63,148 bases of DNA, from the NCBI GenBank assembly GCA_019022495.1, contig JAFEKR010000094.1:1-63148 (forward strand), written 5' to 3'. Each line of letters starts with the position of its first letter. Position 1 is the first letter of the stretch. This stretch comes from Epichloe hybrida (taxonomy: Eukaryota; Ascomycota; Sordariomycetes; Hypocreales; Clavicipitaceae). Below the pieces are notes generated by a model. It was not told where the DNA came from. It ran no database searches and saw only the letters and a program-made list of their open reading frames with translations. Below are positions 1 through 14,261 of this stretch, in pieces. Both the position numbers and the translations under genes were made by a program.

Positions 1-1830
1 GATTCATAACGCCCTTGTGCTGACCATCCTGGCACTCGGCAAAATTTGCCAATCTAGAGAACGTGTCTCAGACGCTGTGCACCAAGCTGAAACCAATTCG
101 CAAGGCAGCCCTTGGTCGAGGAACGGTGTGCCTCCATCGCCCGTTCAAGGTTCGCCTCCCAGTTTGTCGTCGGGTTCCCAACCCTCGGGACTGGCCTCTC
201 CAAAGGAATCAGAGCGCGGGTTTCAGAGCCGGCGATCCTCCGTTCACGGAAGCGGAGGTGGTACAGTGCGCCATGGTTTAGGCTTGAAGAAGAATTACGA
301 CGCGATTCCCGGGCTAGAATACTTTGCTTTCGCCACGGACATTCTAGGAAACCACGCAGGAGCTTACAAAAACATGAAGCACGTGTACGCCCTCATCTTC
401 GCAGGATTGTATCACGGGCAACTGGCTCGCCCACTGGAGAGTTTCGCCTTCATTCACCAAGCGAGTCACAAGTTGCAGGTCATTATGAGGCCGTACGTTT
501 TTATTATTATTATTTTTTTTCGGGGTGGGGGGGGGGGGGGGGGGGGGGGGGGTTCTCTTACCTGCCCGCCTCCACGCCACTCTTTTCACACAAATGAGCC
601 GAAACGCTGATTGTTTTCTACAGGAGTCTCGACAAGCTACGTCGAATCAAGCAAACATTCACGATGATTCAAGATACAAAATACAACCAGCTTGCTCTAA
701 CCTTTTGGACATGCCTGCAGCTGGAGAGGTGAGCTGAGCTAGCATCCCTGGGCTTAGCCTGATATCGATAAGTGCTTCTTCATGCTGACCGTGAATTGCC
801 ACAGCGACTTGATCGCAGAAATGCAGCCCCCCCCTTCTGGGCTTCTTTCTTATGAAGACAACATGCCCCATCCAAACATGAGCATGCTCGAGGGCTTTGA
901 TCAGAGGGTGCTTGATAGCTATCCAGCCCAACTATACCTTCGGACGCATTTGAATAGTATCCATCGCATGGTCTATGCACCGGAAAAGGACGACAAGGAA
1001 ACTGACACAAAGGAGCTGGACCCCAAGTTCAACAATGTGGACTCGGTCGCGGATGCTGTGTCGGATATGAAATGGGTGGCCAAGAGCTTCGCTTTCAAGG
1101 AGGACGACCCGCCGGCTACGGATCTTCTTGCAGCACGGTTACGTGCTAAGTACTGGGGTGCCCAAGTCATTACCTATCGACCATTCATTCGTCAGATATT
1201 GCAATGGTCGGACTCGATGCAAAACCACCCATCAAGTCCAAGTGGATTTGCAATATCCGAGTTTCGCCAAGGCGTGGCGGCACCTGTCATCGACCCGTCA
1301 GCCAGATCTCCCAAGGAAATTTCCGACGCTGTCAAGGAATACGCGAAACGAGGTATCAAGGCCTTGATTGAAAGCACACGAGCATTCCACGCTCTCCCGC
1401 CTGAGCGCCCTTTGATAACAAACGTCTTTGGGACGGCGCATGCGTAAGTAACAAACACCCACCACCTTGGTTACGATTGATCTGCAAAATACGGAAAAAT
1501 GTACTAATGCATCAATTTTTTTTCTCCATCTGCAGTCAATGGGGAAACCTCTTGGTTCTTTCAGCCTGCTCGCAGAATAACGTGCTACGAGAATGGGTGC
1601 CCATGGACCTGTTGCAGATCTTGTTTAGCCGGACCATCGACTTCTTGAGGCAATCAAGTACAGCAACCAGCTCTCTTAGAACCGACATGCATATTCTTGA
1701 AGGCATATCAAGAGACTTGTTTGGGCGTGACGGCGTCAGGACGATGGGGGGCTTCTCAAGCAACTCCAGGTTATATATACCCCAGCTCCCCATGGCGGCG
1801 CCACCAAACATGTCCAACCCCACCAGCTAG
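1..1830 (+). CDS. Zn(II)2Cys6-family transcription factor, C-terminal part (5' end outside window)
   Basis: This is the middle and C-terminal part of a fungal-specific regulator; the DNA-binding end lies left of the window. Reading frame 2 is open from base 2. Exons are <1-492, 624-728, 805-1443 and 1536-1830. Donors are gtacgt, gtgagc and gtaagt, and the last intron has a tactaat-like branch point near 1502. The first exon opens with the segment ALVLTILALGKICQ, typical of the helical middle homology region of these proteins. The last exon carries short helices and ends in a Pro/Asn/Ser-rich tail, stop TAG at 1828-1830. The first intron contains an uninterrupted run of 26 G (527-552). Family assignment rests on this resemblance because the Zn cluster is not visible. 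The target genes cannot be inferred. Confidence 0.8.
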
Positions 1831-4800
1831 TACCGGCAGAAGGCATGCACGATGTTGACGAATCACCATCCCTGGGATTCAAGCCGTCGGATATATGTCA
1901 GTCAATACGATGGTGAACTGTTGTTTTCTTCCATGCTTGAAAGCCTCCTTCAGGTCAAGGTGGGGGATTTTGGAGGTTTTGGAGGTTTTGTTCTCTTTTC
2001 ATGGGGAGGGGCGCCGTGTTTGCTTCTTTTGCGTCACACCCTTGCCGACATGGCAGTCTCCTCGGAATGGTGCTGTTGGCTACGACCTTTGGGGAGATAC
2101 CAGCCACGAAAAGAGGTACAAGAAAGATGATGAGCGTGTGTTGGGTTGCCCGCAGGCGTGCCAGCTTCCATCCGACGATAAGTCAAACGGTATCTAGAAT
2201 TCGCCGCCTTTTCTGCTTCTCTTTCTTCGGTCCTGGCAAACTCCACTCCTCCCTCTCTTGTTCTTAATTTTGGGTACATGCTCTATACTGTCACATACAT
2301 ACGCTGATAGACACACGCATTCGGTGGCGAAGAATTGGCTGGAATTATATCTTCTTATGTTCTATGGCTTTACTATTGATTCTTTCTTTCTTACTTTGAA
2401 TTCTATATGCCTTGTTTCTCTTTACTATGTGTTTTTTGTTTGCAAGTTGTTACTGTGTATTTGGCAGAACACTTGTGCATACCCCAGGTTGGACGTGGAG
2501 GACATACCAAGAAGAGGAATGGCTTGCCTCTGTTTTTTTCTTCTCTTCTTTTTTTTGTTCCCTTCATTTTCCGAAAGGGGTGGGAGGCATGAGTGCTGAC
2601 AGTGTAAAGGATCTGGAAAAGGGGCGTATTATACAGAGATGATATACAGTTTTATCCTGCAGGGAGTCTCGACGAGTATGTAATAACTGACTTGATTGTT
2701 CCCGTGACTTGCATGTCCTTGTTATATATGTGTCACCTGCAAGTGCTACCTTGGGCTGGGTGGATCATGATGGTGAGCGTAGTTTCCCGGTTTTACTGCG
2801 TGCGTTATTGACGGGGATCTTGCCATGGCATGCCATGTGGTCGCCAACAAGTATGCTCGGTGGTCTATCTTGTCTGCCTAATCCGTAGCTCTTGGCACTC
2901 TACATGTAGAGACTTGGATGGCGTTCAAGGATCGACATTGACGTAGTAGTGCGCGAGGGTTTCATTTTTGGCCTTGAAGCGCCAACATCGGGATTCAGTC
3001 GAATGTCACTGGGTAATAATGAAGGGTTCCTTGATTTTGTTTTATTTTGTTTTGTTCTCGGCTAATTGATTCGGCCGACTTGAGATTTTTTTAAGAACGA
3101 GGATGATGCGACGTTGGCAAGTTGGCGCGATGGTCAACTTCGCTTCGCGCCGGACCGGATCGGGCGTGGAAAATGCAGTAGCAGTGGTCATGTACGGAGT
3201 ACTCGTGTGAAATCACAGGGGGTAGACTGCACGGAGTGATCCGTAGGGGCAAATTGTCGTGCTTTTTTATTATCAGCCTGAATGGCGAGACCCACGTTGT
3301 GCCGTTGTGCAGTTGTGCATTAGGAGGGAGGATTGTGGTTGACGCGTTTAGCCAGTTTGCCGTTTCATGTATAAACTTTATTCTCCGAGATGAGACGCGC
3401 TTTTGGTCCGGACGGTGCGCGCCTGCAAACTCGTGAGTTTTTTGGAACTTCAGATCATTCATCCCCCACTGGTTTCTGTTTCCAAGTTGCGGGTCTGTTT
3501 CAGCCAAGGAAACGGAAGATTCGTCAGATTCGTCGTCCCCTGGCCTGGCCTGGCCGCCCGGTTTCTTTCTTTCATGCCCCGCAGAGACTGTGTGTAGTAA
3601 ATTACTAGTAATAGATGAAGTTGGCGGCGGCATTGTCACTTCACAGCTGGCAGGAGGCAGGAGCATTCCTTCCAAAAACTACGCCGGCCGCGGGGCCCCA
3701 CTCACAGTTTCATTTCCCCTCATCAACTTGCTGAAGAAAAAAAAAAAAAAAACTAGCAGCCACACCAAACATGGACGTTCGTCTCATCGGATGAGAGCTT
3801 CGTTCTCGCGCCCCCCATCACCAGACGAACCTTGCTCAGCCTTGCTCAGGCGGAGGCAGCCTCGGGTACAAGAAGGATCCGCCCTTGGTCCGAGGGCTAG
3901 CATGGAAGTTGAACGGAACAAGACGGAGAAAAAGAAACGCGCAAGGCAGGCAACGGGATCTTACAGGGCCCGGGGCTTTGCTTCAGGATCGTCTCTCCTT
4001 TTCATCATCCTCAATCTGCCCATGCATGTCTCCGATCAGGTTTGGAACAATCTCGGAGCTTGTTGCAACTGGGGAAATGGCACACCCCGCCTGCCTCTGG
4101 TCATTCCCCGGTCCCAAGTTGGCTAGTTCATGCCGTCAGTGCCACGGGCGGCAAACAATTGGCCTCGATGGAACCTGTCAGATGGTTGACGCGCCCGTAA
4201 TCCGTACAACAAACAGTACATACTTGTTGGCAAACCTTGACGAATGAGAGTGGGCCAAGGGATAATGTTCATGCAACACTACACACTAGGGTCGGCCGAA
4301 TGCATGCGAGTGAGTGTACGTGTCCAACATCCAGGACGAGGCCCTTTCCAGGGAAATGTTGCAGACTCTAATAAGAAAGTCCTGATACCTTCAAACCACT
4401 GGGAACCCTCATCCAGCCTCCTTTTCAGTTCTCTCCGCTGGGAGCTTCAACCAACAATGGTCCGTCTCTTTTTCTCTCTTCATCAACTCCGATGCTGAAC
4501 GCCCTTCCATGTAGTGCCACCATCATCGACGCAATGCGCCTTTCAGCTGCAAACTGCCAAGAGTAGTTAGTGCGTGTATGCCGACAAACATTCTCCGATT
4601 CTGCCATAGTAACCAACCTGCCTTCCCGCAATCTCACTGGTCCTCCGCCGATGGCCCCTGAAGGCTGCTGCAAGCCAGCGTCGTGGTAAGCGCCGGGGCG
4701 GGTACACGGCCAACAACAACAAAATTCAGTCCACCACAAGGATGCTATTCTTGTCACAGTCGATACAAGTTCTTGGCTCAACCGGGCTTGGTATTCCGCT

Positions 4801-5014
4801 GCTTTGCATGGCGTTGAATTCCCGCCCTCTCATTGAATCGCCTTGGTCCCAAGTGTATATCAACTCGGTGTCTTTCCTGACACACTCTCGAAATTGCCCA
4901 TCCGGCAAAAGATCTGCGTTATTTCGACTTGCATATTGCTTCACAATCCTTCATCTTTCCTAGAATCTTTCTCTTCCTCCCCCATTCCATCTCTCCTCTC
5001 ACAAACCCGCCATC
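1831..5014. other. Intergenic region, no gene seen
   Basis: About 3.2 kb between the regulator and the DUF3455 gene. No reading frame resembles a known protein. It holds T-rich stretches that may be 3' UTR (about 2200-2600), one TACGGAGTA motif (3193-3201), and a CT-rich stretch just before 5015 that probably belongs to the downstream promoter and 5' UTR. Confidence 0.6.
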
Positions 5015-5867
5015 ATGTTCAAATCAACATGCGTTCTGCTCCTGCCCGCCGCGCTTGTCCTGGTACTGGGTCTGCCTTCCGCCTCATGCGCGCCGGGACA
5101 CAAGGCTCCAGCTCTCCCCCACATCCACGGCGGTGAGTTCTACTTTGCCTTCACGATTCTCTCATGACTCGGGGGCGAGCAGTGAAACCAACTCAACTCA
5201 TACGTGTTCTCCTCCAACAGCCGCCAACCTTCCCCAACCGCCGGCCGGTTCCAAGCTGCTCCACATCGCGCTCGGCTTCGGTATCCAAAACTACACCTGC
5301 GCCGGCGTCGGCGAGCCTCCAGCCGCCACCGGAGCCCTCGCCGTGCTCTACGACATCACCAGCCTGTATCCCGGCCAGACCCGCGAGTCCCTCTCGCAAA
5401 AAGACTGGGACCACCTCCCCTCCCGCGCCCTGTGGTCGCACGAGGTCCCCCTCAACCTCAACCACTCCGCCGCGGGACGAGTCGAGCGCACATCACCCGG
5501 CGCCTCGCAGACCAGGCCGTTCCCGGCCGAAGCCCCCCTCCGACTGCGGGGCATGAGGCGGCCCCTCCCCTTCCTGGGCCACCACCTCTTCACCTCGGCC
5601 GGAGTGCCCAACTTCATCCTCGACAACGGCAGGGTCAACGTCCTCTGCGGGAAAATGGCGGGGGTCAGCGCGCCCAGGGCCGCCGACAGGGGACCCCAGG
5701 GCACCGGCGCCGTGCCCTGGCTCCAGCTCGACGCCAAGGACGGCAGCGTCGGCCGAGTCAAGTACGTCTACCGCGTCCTGACCACCGGCGGCAACAGCCA
5801 CGGCTGCTCCGAGGTCGCCGGACAGGACAGCACCTGCTACGCAACCATGTACTGGTTCTTCGGGTAG
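5015..5867 (+). CDS. Secreted DUF3455-family protein
   Basis: Two exons, 5015-5132 and 5221-5867, joined across a gtgagt...caacag intron in phase 1; the product is about 254 aa. Residues 1-26 form a signal peptide with a hydrophobic core rich in Leu, Val and Ala, ending near SASCA, so the protein is probably secreted. The mature part has family-typical blocks: an LHIALGFGIQNYTCAG stretch early, an HLFTSAGVPNF stretch in the middle, and a cysteine-containing end (GCSEVAGQ, then CYATMYWFFG). Members of this family are often labelled malate dehydrogenase in fungal databases, but nothing here looks like a nucleotide-binding dehydrogenase, so I do not transfer that name. The function is unknown. 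The second exon is very GC-rich, which leaves long spurious frames on both strands. Confidence 0.85.
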
Positions 5868-6700
5868 AGCCCACTATTTGGAGCAAGTCCAGACAGCCAG
5901 GAGGGGTTTTTTTTTTTTAAAGAGTCATTCCGGCCTATTCTGTTTATACGCATGCAACAATTTCCCACGACGTCTCAAATTTAAAGAGGAGGGAGGGGGA
6001 ACATGAATGCATTCTGTTCTCCCAAACAGGGCACGTCTTTCACTTTTTTTTTTTCGTTTTTCTCTTCTCTTTTACACCACTACGGACAAACATGTCCCTC
6101 TCAATAATTCACCTTCGTTTGCCGGTTTGGCAAAAATTCCAACTTGTATATATTTCAGGGACGTCATCTCGTTTCCTACCTTGTTCCATCACATGACACC
6201 ACACCTTTCCAGGTTTGAGCAGGCGGCTTGTGGAAAGGTCAGGGCTGATACGGGAAGTGCATCGGTATTTGACAGGGAGCTATTGGAAGATGCGAATTTG
6301 ACGCTTGGCACAACTTGACTTGACATGATTTGGTGTGGTGGCCAGTACAAGTACATCCTTTTGGCACCAGACATTTCGTCACCCAAGTGTAAGAGAGGCT
6401 AAAAACAATTGTTACTAAATCTTCCGTTTACGAGCTAATTACGACACGTTCGTCTTGTTCATGTTTGGTGCGTCACTGGCTACAAGAGCCGGGCAAATCA
6501 TGACGTTTCATTTGAGGGAAACCACCGCCACATCTTGCATTGAAAGCCCCGAGTCGTAGACTATTGCCATGCCAATCGCGAGCCCCTTGCCCCTTGCCCC
6601 TTGCCCCTTGCCCCCCCCCCCATTGCCGCTTCAGAATCATCAATCTAGTTCCGTCTTTCTCGATTGTAGGAGATGATCAGGCTGGGTCAATCTCAATATT
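5868..6700. other. Convergent intergenic region
   Basis: Shared 3' region between the DUF3455 gene and the MAP kinase. No coding potential was recognised. It includes a short tandem CCCCTTG repeat ending in a C-run at about 6587-6620. Confidence 0.6.
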
Positions 6701-8386
<1,686 letters not shown>

Positions 8387-8966
8387 GGCTACCTGTGTCT
8401 TGGCACAGAGCGAGCTGCACGTTCGGACGGTTGTGTCGAAGCGGGGACCTCGAGGGGGGAAGCTTGGGCGGGGACAGCTTTTTGTACCGAGTGATGAGTG
8501 GGAGCACGTCGGTACGTCGGTGGGAGCAGAGAGATCACACAGACAGGCTGAGACAGCTCAGGTCAACAGCTCAGGTCAGGTCGGCAGTTCAGCCCGACGG
8601 CTCAACGAAAACAGTCGCCCCCCCTTTGCCCGGCTGCCCGCTGGATGGAGCTGTTGGATGTACACCCCACTGTAGCAGCATCCACGCTTCTAAGCGCGCG
8701 CCTGCCTCATCAATTCACATCGGGGAGGCATCGAGAGGCCCTCTTGCACCTCTTGCACCTCTTGCACAAACACGAAACATGATGCTCCCGCTCCAGCCCA
8801 GTCACAACAAGCCCAGTCAAGTGAGTGCAGCAGCCCTGTCCCCTGCTTTCGACCATGTAATTATTGCATCGTCCATCATTACAATTGGTTCTTATGCTAT
8901 GTATACCTCCCATTTGCCATGTACTCCCATCCCGCCGTTCGGACCAAAAACACACTTTAATACGGA
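8387..8966 (-). promoter_or_regulatory. Putative promoter/5' UTR of the SLT2-type gene
   Basis: 580 bp between the MAP kinase start and the stop of the upstream phosphatase gene. It contains a small tandem repeat of CTTGCACCT near 8743-8766. No specific binding site is assigned; the regulatory role is inferred from position only. Confidence 0.35.
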
Positions 8967-9662
8967 CTACTCGCCTACCACATCCTTGAGGAAATTCTTG
9001 GAAAACCGACTGCACTGCTCAAATGCCTTCTCGAACCCATCTCGCCCGCCGTAATAGGGATCATTCATAATCTCCGCTTTGCCCGTGCCGCTAAACTCCC
9101 CAAACAGCATCACCTTCGCCTTGGCATCCGGGCAGCCCTTCTGCAGACGGTTCAAATCCGAGAGATTCGATCGATCCATGGCAAACACATAGTCAAAGGA
9201 ATCAAAATCGCTCGTTTTGAACTGTAATTTTCCCACATCGTCAGCCTCTGTGACTATTACATCCCCCCTCCTTGCTATCATTAGGGGGGGTTTCCTCCGC
9301 AAACGACTTACACGGCGCGCGGCGTGATCGTAATCCGTAATGCCATTGTCCTCGAGCGTAGAAAGGGTCCTCGAGTCCGGCTCGTCGCCGGCATGGTACG
9401 CAGCTGCATTGGTGAACGGGCGGCAAGTCAGCCTTCGGGGTTTCAGCAAATTTGACATTTTCCCATGCTGCGCAACTCGCGGCAACGAATTTGCCATTTT
9501 TCAAGGGGTCGTCGTTGCCATACCTGTTCCGCAGGAGTCAATCTTGCCAATCTTCCCCTTGTACTGCGGCTGCTTGGCGAGGTTCTGGAAGATGCCCTCT
9601 GCCATGGTCGATCGGCAGATATTGCCCAGGCAGACGAAGAGGACGGACACGGGCTCTGCCAT
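8967..9662 (-). CDS. Low-molecular-weight protein tyrosine phosphatase
   Basis: Small cytosolic phosphotyrosine phosphatase (LTP1/ACP1 type). Exons 9662-9524, 9403-9312 and 9221-8967 give 161 aa, matching the family size. The catalytic P-loop CLGNICRS lies at residues 11-18 (nucleophile C11, R17), and the general acid is D131 in NDPYY. The start was chosen as ATG at 9662 because MAEPVSVLFVC begins the first beta strand directly; the longer upstream open frame has no family resemblance. For intron 2 two acceptors are possible; ttacag before 9221 restores the conserved ARRFKTSDFDSFDY segment and the correct phase, so I prefer it over the gtcacag upstream. Confidence 0.94.
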
Positions 9663-10375
9663 CTTGGATGAGCGAAGAGTGAGTAGATGGCAAGAAGCCT
9701 GGGAGGGCGGGCTTGTTTTCTCTTGGAAATGCCCCCGCCAATGAAATGATGGATGGACGGATGGAAGTCGTCTAATTGAAACGAAAAGGATGACTTTGAG
9801 GACAAGCTCTGGTACACGGACCCACATCCCTCCGAGCTCTTTGACGTCAGCGGAAAATTGCTTCTCATTTCACGGCTTATTTTATGCCGTGGTGCCATCT
9901 TCAAAGGTAAATTCGCTCGACATGTGTTCTGCCAAGGTCAAAACAAAGGTGGCACTATCGGCTCTTGCTTACCAGCTTGATGATAAATACAGTCTTCAGG
10001 CTGTGTCACACGTTAACTAGTCAAGCGTCCCGACTGTTTGATTGATTTTGAGAAATTTTTATTTTTGATTCCAACCTATTCCCTACAATCCCCTTCCGTG
10101 AGCCTTTTTCAGGATAACATGTCCTGATGTTCACATTTCCCACAAATTCCTCCCACTCTACCGACTCGACCCATGACCACCCCCCCCCCCCCAAAAACCC
10201 AGAGGTAATACAGAAGGAGAAAAAAAGACACGAAGCGCCTTGCTAAAGAGATGAGATGTTTTACAGTAAGGATAGGATTTCCATGGTCATGAAGAGGTAG
10301 TCGTTGATGTGTGTGGGTGTGGTCGCATGCGACGAGTGACCCAGCTTGTCATGTACAATAATACAGTGGCTTGAA
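9663..10375. other. Intergenic region between phosphatase and Ups genes
   Basis: About 700 bp with no recognised gene. It should contain the phosphatase promoter (adjacent to 9663) and the 3' UTR of the Ups/PRELI gene. It includes a C14-class homopolymer near 10179-10192. Confidence 0.5.
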
Positions 10376-11071
10376 TCAAGCAGCGAGCGCCTGTCGCTGT
10401 CGTTCTCTCCGCAGCGTCTCCAGCACTCCAATCACGCCATTGTTGCGGATTCGCTCCAGTACGAGTCGCATGCCGTCGCGGCTCTTCCCAAGCTGGTCAA
10501 GTGTCTTGGTAGAAGCGACGCTCTCGATGCTCCGCTGAATGCCCTTAGTACCCCATCCACCGATAATTCCGGATATGAAACCACCCTCCTGGTGAGCTTG
10601 TCCAAATTTTCCTCGGATCTTTTCGCCCAGTCTCGACCGGAATATCACCGACGTGGTCACGTCGGTCTGGCTCGCCATGTTCTCGGCCGGAAGTTTGAAA
10701 TTTTGTTGCTCCACGACGGAGAGAATACCAGTGAAATTAAGGTTCCGACTTTCGGTCTGCATCCATCCCTCTTTGATGTCGACGACACTCGTCTCCAAAA
10801 TGTACGAAGCTTTGTCGCCACCGTTGCCACCCGTAACACTGCCAGGGAGCATTTTGAAAACGGCGCCTGGCATGCGACTCTTCTTCAGGTGAATCCTGGT
10901 AGTGTGGAGCCTTTTTGTCTCGGGGTCGACATGGCTGGAGATGGTATCGGTGCTTAAGACATGGGCGGCGAAGGGATTGAGCTGGGGCGAGGAGTAGCGG
11001 AGGAAGTAGGCGAGAGTGACGGTGGGAAATGGGTGAGAATATTGATGGGCGGTGGTATGCGTGAGAACCAT
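10376..11071 (-). CDS. Ups/PRELI (MSF1) family mitochondrial lipid-transfer protein
   Basis: Predicted intermembrane-space phospholipid carrier of the Ups1/Ups2/PRELI family, which moves phosphatidic acid or phosphatidylserine between mitochondrial membranes together with Mdm35. Single exon, 231 aa. The N-terminal PRELI/MSF1 signature is clear: HPFPTVTLAYFLRY at about residues 13-26, then HVLSTDTISSHVDPET and RLHTTRIHLKKSRMP, followed by YILETSVVDIKEGWMQTESRNL. ATG at 11071 is chosen; the open frame extends six bases further only through a GTG. The C-terminal third (after about residue 140) is Arg/Gly-rich with a predicted helix. Whether it is an Ups1 or Ups2/3 orthologue cannot be decided here. 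Confidence 0.88.
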   Translation of the reverse strand: MVLTHTTAHQYSHPFPTVTLAYFLRYSSPQLNPFAAHVLSTDTISSHVDPETKRLHTTRIHLKKSRMPGAVFKMLPGSVTGGNGGDKASYILETSVVDIKEGWMQTESRNLNFTGILSVVEQQNFKLPAENMASQTDVTTSVIFRSRLGEKIRGKFGQAHQEGGFISGIIGGWGTKGIQRSIESVASTKTLDQLGKSRDGMRLVLERIRNNGVIGVLETLRRERQRQALAA

Positions 11072-12445
11072 TGCCACCGACGCGTGTTGTAGTGGTCGAG
11101 AGGCAAAAAAGGCTGTTTGGTGGTAGATGTGGTGATTCTTGTCGATGTCGATGTCGAGACGTTGCTGTTTGGATATGTGCGGCTCTTGAGCTCAAACGGA
11201 GAGATGTCGGAGCAGGTCATTGACCGCAGCGAAGATTGGAGCCTAGTCCTTGACACCCTTAGGTGTGTTGCAAGGCAGGATCGTACGAGGTGGAGGGAAA
11301 AGCAATCAAATAATAGCCTCAAACGATCAGACTTGCTGCAATTTGAAGAGTAATAGCCTCTTGATGGCAGAGGACGGATGGAGGAGAAGAGAAGAGGAAG
11401 GCGAAATAAGTAATAATGGCACGGGACGAGCTGATTGGTCGTCAAAGCGGGGAGAGCTGCGGGAGAGCGAGAGCTAACTCAACACGTGATTCCTTGCTCT
11501 CAGTGAGGTAGGGGGGTGGAGACTGCTGCTTCACCAAGCTCTCTCATTGGAAATTGCCGCTCGCAGCCGACAATCCGATGTACATGTAAGTTTCGTTGTT
11601 ACACTTTGACAAATTGAGGCGCAGGTGATGATGCCCATATCGCGCCACTATTGATATTCAGACCGCGGGCCCGTTGGTCTGTCTGCAAAAACTAATCGAA
11701 TATGCTTCTACTATGACAATACCTAACGTCTCATCATGTAGTGATCACGTGCGAATAATCGACGCAGTGCATATTTTCTCCGGGGGTACCCAACTTTTCC
11801 GCGATCAATTTTGTTATCAGTCTGGTTTGAACCACATCAGACGTCGCAGTCGTATTACAATATTAGTCAAGGTGGGAGATTAGCTTGGAACAAAGCCAAG
11901 ATGGGTTGTCGTATGTTCATTAGACTTCTGGGGCGTGTCTCCGACGATTTGCCGCCGGACCAGGCATCTCAGACATGATGGCTCAAACTGCGTGAAAAGA
12001 GGACGATCGTGGGTGCGAGCCGATAAAAGTTGTCGCATCTCCAGCAGAGTCATCTTGAACTCCCAGAACTCCCAGTATCATTCCAGGGCAGCTAGCACCA
12101 TGCCAAAAAGGAGGTCATGGCAATTAAATATCGCAAGGACGGCCTCATTGTCCATCTGCGGGGATCGGTTGAGAAAGTGCGAGGCCGGCTCCGGTTATCG
12201 GCCGGTTATCGGCGCGCGCCGCCAAACTGCCGCACGACAACTGCATCCAACACGCGAAACTTTTTCAGCTTCTGTTGACCCACCGACCGACCGACCGACC
12301 GACCTAACATTGCGCAACAGGCACGATCATCTGGCGTTCCAGAAGACAGCCTGTGAGGAACAACTTGCCCTCTCAGGCGCAGCAGACCCGCCGTCTGCAT
12401 CCAGCACCAATTGACGAGTGATTCCCTACTGTTTCAACTACAGCC
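11072..12445. promoter_or_regulatory. Divergent promoter region between Ups and homoserine kinase genes
   Basis: About 1.37 kb between two divergent starts. No additional gene was recognised. It contains a GACC tetranucleotide microsatellite around 12283-12304 and a short AT-rich section near 11600-11880. The assignment as a shared regulatory region is positional. Confidence 0.4.
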
Positions 12446-13693
12446 ATGGAGTCATTCGTCATTCGAACGCCGTGCTCGAGCGCCAACATCGGCCCCGGCT
12501 TCGATGTCATTGGCCTCGCTCTCACCATCTATCTCGAGCTGCATGTCACCATTGACCGCTCCAAGTCTTCCTCCGAGCAACCGCTGAACTGCATCATCAC
12601 CTACGAGGGCCAGGGCCAGGGCACCGACGACATCAGCCTCGATCCTCAGAGCAATCTGATCACAAGGGTTGCGCTCTATGTGCTGAGATGCCATGACCAG
12701 CGCGCATTCCCCGTGGAGACCCGCGTCCATATCAAGAACCCGATCCCTCTGGGAAGAGGCTTGGGTAGCTCAGGCGCTGCTGTGGTGGCTGGAGTGATGC
12801 TGGGCAAGGAAGTTGGTGGGTTGAAGGACTTGGACCTGGACCGACTGTTCGACTATTGTCTCATGATTGGTGAGCTTCGGACCTCCATTCGTTTTACCAG
12901 ATTGCCCTAGTAGGAAGGAACATCTAGGACAAGTTGCTGATGGCTTGCAGAGAGACATCCTGACAATGTCGGCGCTGCCCTTTTCGGTGGTTTCGTCGGA
13001 ACATACCTCATGCCCTTGAATCCCGAGGACGCGGCCAGAATAGAGATTCCCCTTTCGGAAGTCCTCCCATCGCCCGCTGGCGGTGTTGACACCGGCAAGA
13101 AGCCTCCTTCGCCACCATTCGGCATTGGACACCACATCAAATTCCCTTGGGCCAAGGACATCAAAGCCGTCGCCATCATTCCCGACTTCATCGTCCCCAC
13201 GGCCTCGGCTCGTGCTGTGCTTCCGGAGAAGTACTCCCGTCCGGACGTGGTATGTATCTCAAACTAAACGAGAAGAGGTGGGGGAGAGCCATGGCAAGCC
13301 ATGGGCCTTGAAATAGCTCCTGCTAATCTGTGATTTCTTCAGACATTCAATCTCCAGCGAATCGCCCTGCTTCCCGTTGCCCTCGGCCAATCGCCACCGG
13401 ACCCTGAGCTCATTCACCTCGCCATGCAGGACAGGATCCATCAACCATACCGCCAGACTTTGATTCCAGGTCTCACAGAAGTGGTCGAGTCCATGTCTCC
13501 CAAGATGCAGCCCGGTTTCCTGGGAGTGTGCCTGTCGGGAGCAGGGCCGACAATCCTAGCTCTTGCGACGAGCAACTTTGAAGAAATCTCGAATCAGATC
13601 ATTGCCACACTGCGAAAACACAACGAGAACAAGGAGCTGGCATGCCAATGGCTGGTTCTGGAGCCCGCGGAGGGCACGCACGTAGTTCGATAG
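12446..13693 (+). CDS. THR1: Homoserine kinase
   Basis: GHMP-family kinase that phosphorylates homoserine to O-phosphohomoserine, the penultimate step of threonine synthesis (cytosol). Exons 12446-12869, 12951-13249 and 13343-13693 give 357 aa, the normal size. Visible motifs are CSSANIGPGFDVIGLAL near the N terminus (residues 10-26), the phosphate-binding PLGRGLGSSGA (101-111) and ERHPDNVGAALFGGFVG straight after the first intron. The C-terminal GFLGVCLSGAGPTILAL is GHMP motif 3. Donors are gtgagc and gtatgt; the second intron has a gctaat branch point. All joins restore conserved sequence. It is transcribed divergently from the Ups/PRELI gene. Confidence 0.96.
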
Positions 13694-14261
13694 TTGGCGT
13701 GGCTTGGGGAGGGGGTGGTGGTAATGAAAAGGCAAGGGGTATACCAACTTAGAAGGCGTTTCCCGGTATCCTCAATCACGAACAAAAAAGACGAAAATAG
13801 ACAAGAGTGTCAAGATTCTCAACTTATGCTCCTGCGTGCTGAGAACTTCCCCGCTGTCTTCAACATGGTCAAACTTACACCCCTCAACATTTTCCACACT
13901 CGCCGCGCACCCCAATATCGTGGGACGCAAATTACCCCATGGCTATGTTTCGCAGCTGGCCCGATATAGAAGCCAGAGACTTGCTTGCGATGGCCTCGCA
14001 CACAAGGTTGCTCTTTCCAACCCCTGAACACGGCGGAGCATTAAATTATCCATCCCGTGCGACAAACAGCAGGTCGGGGATGCCCCACTTGCCGAGATCC
14101 CCTTATTAAGTTACTATGTACGGAGTACTACCTCGGCATTTCTGAACAGCTTTCGAACCGTCACCCGTCAAAAACACCAATCCCTCCGTCACGCCAGACG
14201 ACTTTGCGCGCGTGTGGCAAACAACAGCATAAGCTCGGCGACATTGGACTAGAATCACGTC
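13694..14261. other. Intergenic region before the thioesterase gene
   Basis: 568 bp; 3' region of homoserine kinase and promoter of the next gene. It contains one TACGGAGTA motif (14119-14127). No gene was recognised. Confidence 0.5.

Noticed and set aside
5348..5801. Minus-strand open frames opposite the DUF3455 gene
   Set aside because: GC-rich shadows of the second exon without resemblance to any protein family.
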